A DNA stretch of 64,000 nt from Cytobacillus praedii. Its GTDB lineage: Bacteria; Bacillota; Bacilli; Bacillales; Cytobacillaceae. The notes beneath the pieces were generated by a model that worked only from the letters and a program-made list of their open reading frames with translations, had not been told where the DNA came from and did no database searches. Within the stretch, counting starts at the first letter, position 1, and the number at the start of each line of letters is the position of its first letter. A program made the translations under genes and the position numbers. The DNA lies in the NCBI RefSeq assembly GCF_001439605.1, contig NZ_LMBX01000005.1, positions 186,001 to 250,000 of the forward strand, written 5' to 3'. This document shows, piece after piece, positions 54,345-61,741 of this stretch.

Positions 54345-54827
54345 ATGAAACAAGTGTCAACGCTCTTTTTAAAGATAGCAGTTATTCTTATTGGAATTCC
54401 CATTCTTGCTTTGTGTATTTTTATGGTGCCTGAGTTAGGGAATATTGCAGCAGAACTGCTTCCTAAGTTTGCTATTATAAAATATCTAGTTTTCATTGTC
54501 TTTTATGCTTCTGCGATCCCTTTTTATATTGCTTTGTACCAAGCTTTTAAACTTCTACGCTATATTGATAAAAATGAAGCGTTCTCGCAAATTTCAGTAA
54601 CAGCGTTAAAGAAAATCAAATACTGTGCAATCACAATTTCTAGTTTGCATATACTCGTCTTGCCACTTTTCTATCTGTTTGCGGAAATAGACGATGCTCC
54701 AGGAGTTATTTTTGTTGGATTGGTAGTTCCTTTTGCTTCGCTGGTTATTGCAGTCTTTGCGGCAGTTCTCCAAAAACTTTTACAAGAAGCGATTGATATA
54801 AAATCAGAAAATGACTTAACGGTCTGA
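54345..54827 (+). CDS. yoaS: DUF2975 membrane protein, YoaS-like
   Basis: A 160-residue membrane protein with about four hydrophobic helices and the DUF2975 centre IALYQAFKLLRYIDKNEAFS followed by ALKKIKYCA. DUF2975 genes are usually followed by a small Xre-type regulator, and that is exactly the next gene here; B. subtilis has the same pair as yoaS-yozG. GTGAGGTG precedes ATG 54345. The pair behaves like a two-part regulator with a membrane component. Function unproven. Confidence 0.88.
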   Translation: MKQVSTLFLKIAVILIGIPILALCIFMVPELGNIAAELLPKFAIIKYLVFIVFYASAIPFYIALYQAFKLLRYIDKNEAFSQISVTALKKIKYCAITISSLHILVLPLFYLFAEIDDAPGVIFVGLVVPFASLVIAVFAAVLQKLLQEAIDIKSENDLTV

Positions 54828-54837
54828 GGTGATTAAC

Positions 54838-55059
54838 ATGGCAATAATAATCAATATTGATGTGATGCTGGCTAAAAGGAAAATGAGTGTAACAGAACTA
54901 TCGCAAGAAGTTGGAATCACTATGGCTAACCTTTCTATATTGAAAAATGGTAAGGCGAAAGCGATCCGATTATCAACATTAGAGGCGATTTGCAAGGCTT
55001 TAGAATGTCAGCCAGGAGATATTTTAGAGTACCGAAATGAAGAAATCATACAGGATTGA
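54838..55059 (+). CDS. yozG: Xre/Cro-type regulator, YozG-like
   Basis: A 73-residue single-domain helix-turn-helix protein, almost entirely the HTH: MLAKRKMSVTELSQEVGITM, ANLSILKNGKAKAIRLSTLE, AICKALECQPGDILEY. It matches the YozG family closely. CTGAGGTG precedes ATG 54838, 11 nt after the DUF2975 stop, so the two are co-transcribed. It probably represses its own operon, held or released by the membrane partner; this is by analogy with other DUF2975-HTH pairs. Confidence 0.9.
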   Translation: MAIIINIDVMLAKRKMSVTELSQEVGITMANLSILKNGKAKAIRLSTLEAICKALECQPGDILEYRNEEIIQD

Positions 55060-55164
55060 TAAAGTGGATTTTTTAAAGTAAAAAGAATCTTGAACAGGGA
55101 TGAAACCTAAGTGCAACTCAAGCAGGAAGTAGATAAATCTAGAAAAATCTTTGGAGGCATAAAT

Positions 55165-55956
55165 ATGAGAGCAATAAAACAACTCGTTCGTTTTGGTTGG
55201 GAGCAAGCATTATCCTGTTTATTTCCTGTCGTTATTTTTGCCTCTTTAGCTTTGACACAAATTGTTCCTCTACCCATTCTGCCACGGTATGACTGGCTGC
55301 TTATCCTATGTCTTTTGATGCAGTGGGGGATGGTTCGCTCTGGACTAGAAACAAGGGATGAACTGAAGGTAATCACATTATTTCACATTATTGGACTCGC
55401 TCTTGAGATATTTAAGGTACATATGGGCTCTTGGTCTTATCCAGAGGAAGGATACTTCAAAATCTTTGGCGTGCCATTGTATAGCGGATTCATGTATGCT
55501 AGTGTAGCAAGTTATCTTTGCCAGGCTTGGAGGAGGTTAAAGGTTGAACTGATTAAGTGGCCGCCGTTTATGATAGTGGTCCTACTAGCAGCCGCAATTT
55601 ATTTAAATTTCTTCACTCACCATTATTGGATAGATGTAAGATGGTGGCTATCAGGACTTGTCATCATTGTTTTTTGGCAATCGTGGGTAACATACGAGAT
55701 TAATGGAACTAGTTACCGTATGCCACTGGCCCTTTCTTTTGTGCTGATTGGTTTTTTTATATGGATTGCTGAAAATATAGCAACATTCTTTGGTGCATGG
55801 AAATATCCTAATCAAACCGAAGCATGGAGTCTTGTCCATTTAGGTAAGGTGAGTTCATGGCTGCTATTAGTAATTGTTAGCTTTCTTATTGTTGCAACAT
55901 TAAAACAAGTTAAGGGGAAAAGTACCACTAGCTTAGACGCGAGTAAATATTTATAA
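55165..55956 (+). CDS. yoaT: DUF817 membrane protein, YoaT-like
   Basis: A 263-residue integral membrane protein with about eight helices. DUF817 features include EIFKVHMGSWSYPEEGYFKI, FGVPLYSGFMYASVASYLCQ, and late FIWIAENIATFFGAWKYPNQ where the acidic and aromatic positions are conserved. The same gene follows yozG in B. subtilis, so the three-gene order is conserved. GGAGGCATAAAT precedes ATG 55165; the earlier in-frame GTG has no site. Function unknown, possibly lipid- or pigment-related from fold resemblance. Confidence 0.88.
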   Translation: MRAIKQLVRFGWEQALSCLFPVVIFASLALTQIVPLPILPRYDWLLILCLLMQWGMVRSGLETRDELKVITLFHIIGLALEIFKVHMGSWSYPEEGYFKIFGVPLYSGFMYASVASYLCQAWRRLKVELIKWPPFMIVVLLAAAIYLNFFTHHYWIDVRWWLSGLVIIVFWQSWVTYEINGTSYRMPLALSFVLIGFFIWIAENIATFFGAWKYPNQTEAWSLVHLGKVSSWLLLVIVSFLIVATLKQVKGKSTTSLDASKYL

Positions 55957-55967
55957 CTATCTAAATG

Positions 55968-56003
55968 GTCGAATCCTTAAAATTGGAAGGATTCGACTTT
56001 TTC
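55968..56003 (+). terminator. terminator of the yoa operon
   Basis: GTCGAATCCTT and AAGGATTCGAC form a perfect 11-bp stem around AAAATTGG, followed by five Ts. Confidence 0.85.
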
Positions 56004-56124
56004 ATGTTGAGTTTTCATGCATCGGTGTAAAAGAAGGTATACTGAAATTGATTAATAGAATTGGGGAAATATCGTAAATAATGAGAAAATGATTAGGTAA
56101 AGTTCACCTTTAGGAGGAAATCCA

Positions 56125-56412
56125 TTGGAAAATATCATTTGGATAAACGGAAGTTCTAAAGAGGACAATCGAATTTTTGCTTCGGATTTAGAAGCTAGAG
56201 AATGGGCAGATGCTTTATATTCAGATTTTGCTGCTTATTTAAGTAAAGAAAATAATGTAGGATACGCATCACCTGATGAGAAAGTAATTCATTATTTATT
56301 AACGATTTTACCTCAATGGGCTGTTTATAATCATTTGAAAGTAGAAGTCTATACGGAAAAAATAAATATATCCGGCCAGATCATCTATAGAATTTGGACT
56401 GTGAATGTTTAA
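56125..56412 (+). CDS. hypothetical 95-residue protein
   Basis: A 95-residue soluble protein, acidic, with no membrane segment (NRIFASDLEAREWADALYSD; VIHYLLTILPQWAVYNHLKV). TTG 56125 has TAGGAGG about 8 nt upstream, a convincing initiation site. I do not recognise the family. It stands between the yoa terminator and a DUF402 gene and is probably expressed alone. Confidence 0.6.
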   Translation: MENIIWINGSSKEDNRIFASDLEAREWADALYSDFAAYLSKENNVGYASPDEKVIHYLLTILPQWAVYNHLKVEVYTEKINISGQIIYRIWTVNV

Positions 56413-56531
56413 ATATTCTTCGCGAACGTTATTCTTCCATAACAAAGATTGTTTTTTAGGATTAAACAAAGGCTCAAGATGGTTTGAAATGGGTAAAGCG
56501 GCTAATAAAAAAGAAAAAAGGTGAAAGCGAA

Positions 56532-57131
56532 ATGGATGTTACGATTAATAAAATGGAAGGAGAAATTAGAGAAGTGATAAATGGAATGCCCCCAGCCTAT
56601 CAATATGGTCATAATTTAATTGAAAGAAAAATGCGGTACGACACAAAAGTTGTAGAATACCGTTGCAAGTTGTTAGAAGCACATAATCAACAGGTGGTGC
56701 TTTTTCATATTATAGAAGATACTTTTATAATGACTGCGAACCAAGCAAATTTAACTATCCCTAAAGGGAGTTACACACTTGCCTATTACTGGGGAAATCG
56801 TCCATATAATTTATACATTTGGAGAGATAATAAAGGGAAGTATATAGGCTGCTATATTAATATTGTTAAAAACACTTGTTTTACTAATAAGATGGTATCC
56901 TTTGAGGATTTGATAATAGATATTATGGTACTCCCTAATGGAGAGTATTATATATTGGACGAAGATGAGCTGCCGGTTCCATTGGAACAGTTTGAGAATG
57001 GAAATGTCTTAAAAGCACTTAATTCTTTAATTGGCTCCCTTGATAGTTTCCTTCCTAAAATGATTTCAGATGCTGAAAATACATATAAGCATGCAGAACT
57101 ACTTCCTTGGTTGAACAAGTACGAAATATAA
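56532..57131 (+). CDS. DUF402/YgaC-like phosphohydrolase
   Basis: A 199-residue DUF402 protein. The FomD/YgaC-like core is visible: VVEYRCKLLEAHNQQVVLFH, GSYTLAYYWGNRPYNLYIWR, YIGCYINIVKN and DLIIDIMVLPNGEYYILDED with the metal-binding acidic residues. Known family members hydrolyse nucleoside tri- or diphosphates or CMP-linked phosphonates. AAAAGGTGAAAG precedes ATG 56532; the open frame begins further up without a site. Followed by a small hairpin terminator at 57183. Confidence 0.82.
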   Translation: MDVTINKMEGEIREVINGMPPAYQYGHNLIERKMRYDTKVVEYRCKLLEAHNQQVVLFHIIEDTFIMTANQANLTIPKGSYTLAYYWGNRPYNLYIWRDNKGKYIGCYINIVKNTCFTNKMVSFEDLIIDIMVLPNGEYYILDEDELPVPLEQFENGNVLKALNSLIGSLDSFLPKMISDAENTYKHAELLPWLNKYEI

Positions 57132-57182
57132 GGATTTCTTTCAAAAAAATCATAAACATAGTAGATTTATAATTAAAAGAAG

Positions 57183-57209
57183 AAGGCTGTTATAAAGACA
57201 GCTTTTTTT
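57183..57209 (+). terminator. terminator
   Basis: AAGGCTGT and ACAGCTTT pair around TATAAAG, followed by six to seven Ts. Confidence 0.7.
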
Positions 57210-57353
57210 CGTGTTGAGATTAATTTTAATAGAATGTTAAAAAGAAAAAAGCTATTTATTGCCGAAAGTCAATAGATTGAATCCTTTTATAAAATGAATC
57301 GTAATATTAGTGAATCCCTAGGTGGATCGCTCGTTTTTCATAGGAGGGAGTTT

Positions 57354-57662
57354 ATGGCTGAAACGATCATATTTGTGATTTTTTTGATACCACTTTATGG
57401 TATAATGCTTTGGACTTATTATTTTCCTGAAGATTGTATATTAGCTGGAAAGAGACGGATGTATACTGAAGAACCAGAAATCTCAAAAGCAGCAATACGT
57501 TATACAAAATCCGCAGCAATGACAACGATGGTCGGGCTGCCTGTCGTTATAATAAGCTTTATTTTAAAAATTTATGTTCTTAGATTTTCGATAATTATAT
57601 TTTTCTTAATTTTTATTCTCGGAGCACTTAGAATATATACGGATGACGACAAAGATGATTAA
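57354..57662 (+). CDS. small two-helix membrane protein
   Basis: A 102-residue protein with an N-terminal helix (ETIIFVIFLIPLYGIMLWTY), a soluble middle (AGKRRMYTEEPEISKAAIRY) and one or two C-terminal helices (MTTMVGLPVVIISFILKIYV, IIIFFLIFILGALRIY). TAGGAGGGAG precedes ATG 57354 and is the reason for choosing it over the longer frame. Family not recognised. Twenty nucleotides separate it from the next gene, so the two may be co-transcribed. Confidence 0.65.
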   Translation: MAETIIFVIFLIPLYGIMLWTYYFPEDCILAGKRRMYTEEPEISKAAIRYTKSAAMTTMVGLPVVIISFILKIYVLRFSIIIFFLIFILGALRIYTDDDKDD

Positions 57663-57682
57663 ATTAAAGAGAGGGCTATGAC

Positions 57683-58030
57683 ATGCCGTGTATCCACGAA
57701 TTTGGGATCATTGATGAAATTGACAAAATGAAAAGTTATACCGAATATACCCCACAGAAATATAATTGTATATCTGTTGATGATGATTTACTCAATAGTT
57801 TAAGTGAACAATTATCTATCATGAAAACGTACTTTCATTCATTAAAACGACCAGAAATAGGTTTAGCTTATTGGGGAATCACCATCATTCCACCTGAGTC
57901 ATTATCATTATTTTATGATGTAATCTCAACTTCTCCATACTTTAAGAAATCTGCTGAACTTAATGAATTGGCTTCAATAATCATTCAGGCATCAGTTGAA
58001 AAAAAATACATCATACATTATGGTGTGTAA
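57683..58030 (+). CDS. hypothetical 115-residue protein
   Basis: A 115-residue soluble protein beginning MPCIHEFGIIDEIDKMKSYT, with a central LLNSLSEQLSIMKTYFHSLK helix and AYWGITIIPPESLSLFYDVI. The N-terminal Cys-x-His opening recalls proteins named after CIHEFG in Bacillus, all of unknown function. AAAGAGAGGG precedes ATG 57683. It follows a small membrane protein gene closely. Confidence 0.65.
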   Translation: MPCIHEFGIIDEIDKMKSYTEYTPQKYNCISVDDDLLNSLSEQLSIMKTYFHSLKRPEIGLAYWGITIIPPESLSLFYDVISTSPYFKKSAELNELASIIIQASVEKKYIIHYGV

Positions 58031-58067
58031 TTTTTCTAAGATATTTTATAAGAGTTAACTGTAGTAA

Positions 58068-58096
58068 AAAAGTACATTGCTAATAGCAATGTACTT
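58068..58096 (-). terminator. terminator of the Lnu-like gene
   Basis: AGTACATTGC and GCAATGTACT pair around TAATA. On the minus strand the stem is followed by six Ts, directly after the full-length stop of the nucleotidyltransferase frame. Confidence 0.8.
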
Positions 58097-58109
58097 TCAG
58101 CAGGGAAAA

Positions 58110-58913
58110 CTACTGATTGATATAGCTGAATAGTTTCCTAATAAATTTACCGTCTACATCAATGCTGTAGTGACTATTTAATGCATTATACAATTCTTCA
58201 ATTTTTTTCAAAGTATTCATATAAGCATGGTTTAATTCATTTTTATCTAGTTTTTAGGTGAATGAAACATAGTCTTTATAAGAATTGGGACTTATATCAG
58301 CCTCTAAATTTTTCGTACTGTTTAACCAGTGTTCTACATTTTTTTCATGTATTCTTATTAATTGTAATATATATTTTTGTACCTGTATGAGTCCCTCTAG
58401 TGAACGTGCGAGCTCTCCTCTTTTCATCACGTTAACACCCATCAGCCAAGCATTCACAAAATTATTGAAGGCAAAATTTACATTCTCATCTGTCATTCGA
58501 TCAGGACCAGAACCAGATAAACCAACAAGTAAAGGCATTAACCGCTCGGTAGAATCATAAATATACATGGACTCTATATCAGGAAAAACACCTGTTCGCT
58601 TGAAACTTTTTATGATTTCCATCTCTGAGTCGGGAAGAAAATGAAACTCCCCGCGGATCATATTTGAAAAGATAGCTACTTCAGTCCGATATTCGTTATA
58701 AAATATTAAATCAACAGGGTACACTTCAGAAATCCAGCGTTTTGAGTCAAAACGATCGACAACATCATTTGCGATAAATATATAAAATTCTACATCTGAA
58801 TATTGATCCCCTTGACCCTTAGTGAATGATCCATACATCATACAAGCTGAGATAGAATTATCATGAATACATTTATTTTTAATAATATCAATAATCTTTT
58901 CTTGAATTAGCAT
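58110..58913 (-). pseudogene. lincosamide nucleotidyltransferase (Lnu(B)-like) with in-frame TAA
   Basis: The frame of 267 codons, the length of Lnu(B), is interrupted by one TAA (58254-58256, codon 220). Upstream it reads ISACMMYGSFTKGQGDQYSD, VEFYIF, IRGEFHFL and NFAFNNFVNAWLMGVNVMKR, GELARSLEGLIQ, all matching Lnu(B)-type nucleotidyltransferases; G28-S29 and D40-x-E42 are the catalytic GS...DxE. Downstream the same frame continues KLDKNELNHAYMNTLKKIEE to TAG at 58110-58112. The truncated product keeps the catalytic domain but loses the last 47 residues; activity is uncertain. Confidence 0.85.
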
Positions 58914-59075
58914 GTCTTTAGCTCCTTATCTACTATTTATCCACTTAGATAAGGTGAAATTCTACAATAGGACAAAACGAGCAGCACATATGGAATACTC
59001 CCTCCATTCTCGATAAATACTAGTATAGCATTATTCATAGTAATATTCTCCGAGTAAATGTGGGTGAATTAAAGC

Positions 59076-59783
59076 GTGAAACAAATAATGATAGGTAAAA
59101 GGGTATTTTCCAATCCACAGAGGTTTGCAGTATGTGCACCCGACGGCTTACCAATTAAAGAATATTATAAAGAAGTTTTTGAAGAGATTTTTGTTTTCTA
59201 TCATCCCTTTATTAAACCGGAATCGATTGATTACGAATTATTCAAACCGGATACCTATCCAAACCGGAATGAGATTCGGGAAAATTGCGTAGTCGTTACT
59301 TGGAAACAGTTTTTAACATTATCAGGTATTGAGAATTTTAGAAAGTTAGATGTGGGTCTAAGAACAAATATTAATGGTTTGCGAGAAGAATATCAAGATG
59401 AAAACATAGCTCAGATGATTAAAAATACTTGCCGGGATAAAAAAATTGGTGAACCGACTGAAGGATTATTCCCATATTTTATTATGGATAATTTGCTTAA
59501 GGGGATCAAAGCATTAGGGCACAACTGGATCTGGTGTGGCAATGAATTTGCTACGGAACGGAAATTAACCTTTATAGATGATATTATTACTGATAACAAC
59601 ATACTTGATCAATGTAAAAACTTATTTACCAACGATCATCATCTTTTGATAACTACACATTGGGATAGTCATTTTTCTTTATTATGTTCTGGAAAAAGTA
59701 CAGTAGAGCAGCTGGTGAACTATTGTAATCTAGAAGGTTTTTATTGTACAGATCAAACTGAAATTTATTGGAGTTTATCTTAG
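59076..59783 (+). CDS. DUF2711 protein
   Basis: A 235-residue soluble protein of the DUF2711 type: KPDTYPNRNEIRENCVVVTW, KQFLTLSGIENFRKLDVGLR, then GHNWIWCGNEFATERKLTFI and HWDSHFSLLCSGKSTVEQLV with EGFYCTDQTEIYWSL. Function unknown for the family. GTG 59076 has only a weak GTGGGTGA upstream; the next ATG would truncate the protein. It is transcribed divergently from the Lnu-like gene. Confidence 0.75.
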   Translation: MKQIMIGKRVFSNPQRFAVCAPDGLPIKEYYKEVFEEIFVFYHPFIKPESIDYELFKPDTYPNRNEIRENCVVVTWKQFLTLSGIENFRKLDVGLRTNINGLREEYQDENIAQMIKNTCRDKKIGEPTEGLFPYFIMDNLLKGIKALGHNWIWCGNEFATERKLTFIDDIITDNNILDQCKNLFTNDHHLLITTHWDSHFSLLCSGKSTVEQLVNYCNLEGFYCTDQTEIYWSLS

Positions 59784-59850
59784 AATAATTAAGGCTAACT
59801 GGGCGTTTCTACAATGGTAGGGACGCTTATTTATATTTAACTTTAAATTC

Positions 59851-59878
59851 TGTAACCTTTTCATGAACTCAAACGATT
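59851..59878 (+). promoter_or_regulatory. possible ECF promoter of the sigma/SpoIIP operon
   Basis: TGTAAC (59851-59856), a 17-nt spacer and CGAT (59874-59877) resemble the sigma-X class (TGTAAC-N17-CGAC), 34 bp before the sigma gene. Weaker than the promoter at 36663. Confidence 0.45.
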
Positions 59879-59911
59879 AATAATCGAGTAAATAATTGAG
59901 GGGGGAAACAT

Positions 59912-60235
59912 TTGTCCACAGTCGAGAATCTAGAAGACCGCAAAATCGAAATCTATCGCCGGCATTATTTAGACGTGTACCGCTTTCTTATTTGCTTTAC
60001 TGGAAACCAAAATGATACGGAGGACTTAACTCAAGAAGTGTTTGTTCGTGTCATGAACAATCTTTCTAATTATAAGGTTGGGAGTTTAAAGATTTGGATT
60101 TTTTCAATTGCAAAACATACAGCTATTGATCATTACCGGAAAAAAAGGTTTAGCTCGATCTTTAAAGAAGTTTTTTTTAAACAGTTGCCCTCATCTGAAT
60201 TGAAGCCTGAAGAGTTATTTGAGCAAACGAAGTGA
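59912..60235 (+). CDS. ECF sigma factor, region 2 half (split gene)
   Basis: A 107-residue frame with sigma region 2 (YLDVYRFLICFTGNQNDTED, LTQEVFVRVMNNLSNYKVGS, LKIWIFSIAKHTAIDHYRKK) and the linker ending EELFEQTK. It begins at TTG 59912 after GAGGGGGG. Its stop TGA overlaps the GTG start of the next frame as GTGA, and that frame carries region 4. Either one base was lost from a single gene, or the two halves are made separately, as B. subtilis SigO-RsoA shows can work. A missing G in ACGAAG-GTG would restore one frame. Confidence 0.8.
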   Translation: MSTVENLEDRKIEIYRRHYLDVYRFLICFTGNQNDTEDLTQEVFVRVMNNLSNYKVGSLKIWIFSIAKHTAIDHYRKKRFSSIFKEVFFKQLPSSELKPEELFEQTK

Positions 60236-60450
60236 AAAAAGTCGTTCACGCGGTAATATCAAAATTAAAACCAGATTTTCGAGCGGAAGTAATTCTTAGA
60301 GGCGTTAACGAATTTACTATAAAAGAAACGGCTGACATTCTCCATTGCAGCGAATCCAAGGTTAAGGTTGACTATCATCGGGCTTTGAAAATTCTCAAAA
60401 AAAAGCTCAACATGGATGCTAAGGAGGTAATAGGAAATGCAAACGGATAA
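60232..60450 (+). CDS. ECF sigma factor, region 4 half (split gene)
   Basis: A 72-residue frame with sigma region 4: KKVVHAVISKLKPDFRAEVI, LRGVNEFTIKETADILHCSE, SKVKVDYHRALKILKKKL, ending MDAKEVIGNANG. GTG 60232 overlaps the upstream stop, and its frame is -1 relative to the region 2 half. The helix-turn-helix is complete, so it could bind -35 elements if translated. It overlaps the next gene by 14 nt. Whether it functions as a separate subunit is unknown. Confidence 0.75.
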   Translation: MKKVVHAVISKLKPDFRAEVILRGVNEFTIKETADILHCSESKVKVDYHRALKILKKKLNMDAKEVIGNANG

Positions 60451-61336
60451 GGAGTTATTAAATTTAATAAAAGAATCACATGAGATGAATCCTAAATCAG
60501 ATTTTGTATCTAATACAGAGTTACACCTTAGAAAAACAGCAAAACAAATGAATAAAAAAAGTAGATACAAATGGAGAATAACACTTGAAAGCGGGTTCCT
60601 TGTTTGTAGTGTTTTATTGTTCTTCTCTTTAAGCGGCAGGGAATTTATCTATTACTCATTATCTCCATTTGGAGAGAGCAATTCAGTTTCTCCAGTTGGC
60701 AGCCAAGAACCATTAATTTATATTTACCATTCTCATGATCAGGAATCATTTATATCAGAAACTCAATCTTCAGATCCGAACATAGCTTACCACCCATCCA
60801 AGAATATTTCTCTAGTGGGAGAAAGGTTTAGTCAGTCTTTAAAAAAATATAAAATTAACACAAAATATGAAAATAGAGATATTATGAGTACTTTGATGAA
60901 AAATGGATGGAGTCATTCGAAGACATATACTGTTACAAGAGGATTTTTAACTGATGTTTTAGAAAACAACAAAAGTATAAAGATGGTATTTGATATTCAC
61001 AGAGACTCAAAAAAGAGAGAGGCTACTACCATTAAAATTGATGGGAAAGATTATGCAACAGTTACATTTGTTATATCCAAATCCAATGCAAATTATGAAA
61101 AAAACTTAACGTTTGCAGAAAGCCTTCTAGAGAGAATAGAAGAAAAATATCCTGATTTGTCAACAGGTGTTATTGTTAAGACAAGTCTTAGGAATCAAAG
61201 TACCTATAACCAGGATTTAATAAATGAATCAGTTTTACTGAATATTGGTGGAGTTGAAAATACTTTGGAGGAGGAATATAGAACTGTAGATGCTTTGGCA
61301 GAAGTTATTAATGAAATACTAAGAGAAAAGAATTAG
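60437..61336 (+). CDS. anti-sigma-like membrane protein with SpoIIP-type outer domain
   Basis: A 299-residue protein: a cytoplasmic N-terminus of about 45 residues (QTDKELLNLIKESHEMNPKS), one membrane helix (ITLESGFLVCSVLLFFSLSG) and an outer SpoIIP domain (EPLIYIYHSHDQESFISE, NISLVGERFSQSLKKYKI, VFDIHRDSKKREATTIKIDG, KYPDLSTGVIVKT, INESVLLNIGGVENTLEE). His residues of the SpoIIP site are present, but where SpoIIP has Glu before [IF]GG this protein has Asn. Position after a sigma factor suggests an anti-sigma role with a wall-sensing outer domain. AAGGAGGTAA precedes ATG 60437. Confidence 0.85.
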   Translation: MQTDKELLNLIKESHEMNPKSDFVSNTELHLRKTAKQMNKKSRYKWRITLESGFLVCSVLLFFSLSGREFIYYSLSPFGESNSVSPVGSQEPLIYIYHSHDQESFISETQSSDPNIAYHPSKNISLVGERFSQSLKKYKINTKYENRDIMSTLMKNGWSHSKTYTVTRGFLTDVLENNKSIKMVFDIHRDSKKREATTIKIDGKDYATVTFVISKSNANYEKNLTFAESLLERIEEKYPDLSTGVIVKTSLRNQSTYNQDLINESVLLNIGGVENTLEEEYRTVDALAEVINEILREKN

Positions 61337-61410
61337 TTTTCTATATAGTCTGATATAAAAGATGTTGACTTATGAAAAATATATAAATAAACTAAATATA
61401 ATTATAAAAA

Positions 61411-61706
61411 AAGCAATGAAGAGAAAAAGTAAAATGATATAGTTTTTCTCCAGAGAGCTTCGGTAGCTGAAAAGAAGCAAAAACATTCATTTGAACAATG
61501 GTCTCAGAGCTTCGTACTGAACATACTATTTGTATAAGTAGGATACGGCGAGTCTTGGCACTCGTTATCAATGTCACAGTATAAGAGTAGATTTTTTTCA
61601 CTTCGTACTTGATGAGGCAGATGGTGTGAGTCATTTGCGAACTAAGGTGGTAACACGTGGTATTTAAACCCCGTCCTTAACTTTTACAGTTAAGGCGGGG
61701 TTTTTT
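61411..61706 (+). promoter_or_regulatory. methionine T-box riboswitch
   Basis: Stem I pairs GAGA (61421-61424) with TCTC (61502-61505). The specifier codon is ATG (61498-61500) followed by G, matching methionine and the metG gene downstream. AGTAAAATG and CAGAGAGC are the stem I motifs. The T-box reads ACTAAGGTGGTAACACGTGG (61641-61660), a variant of the usual GGGTGGTACC. The terminator is CCCCG-T-CCTTAA with TTAAGGCGGGG (61669-61700) and six Ts. The same hand method gave a Pro specifier for the other T-box. Confidence 0.93.
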
Positions 61707-61741
61707 GTTTTTTTATTTCTGTATAGTTGGAGGGTATATTT

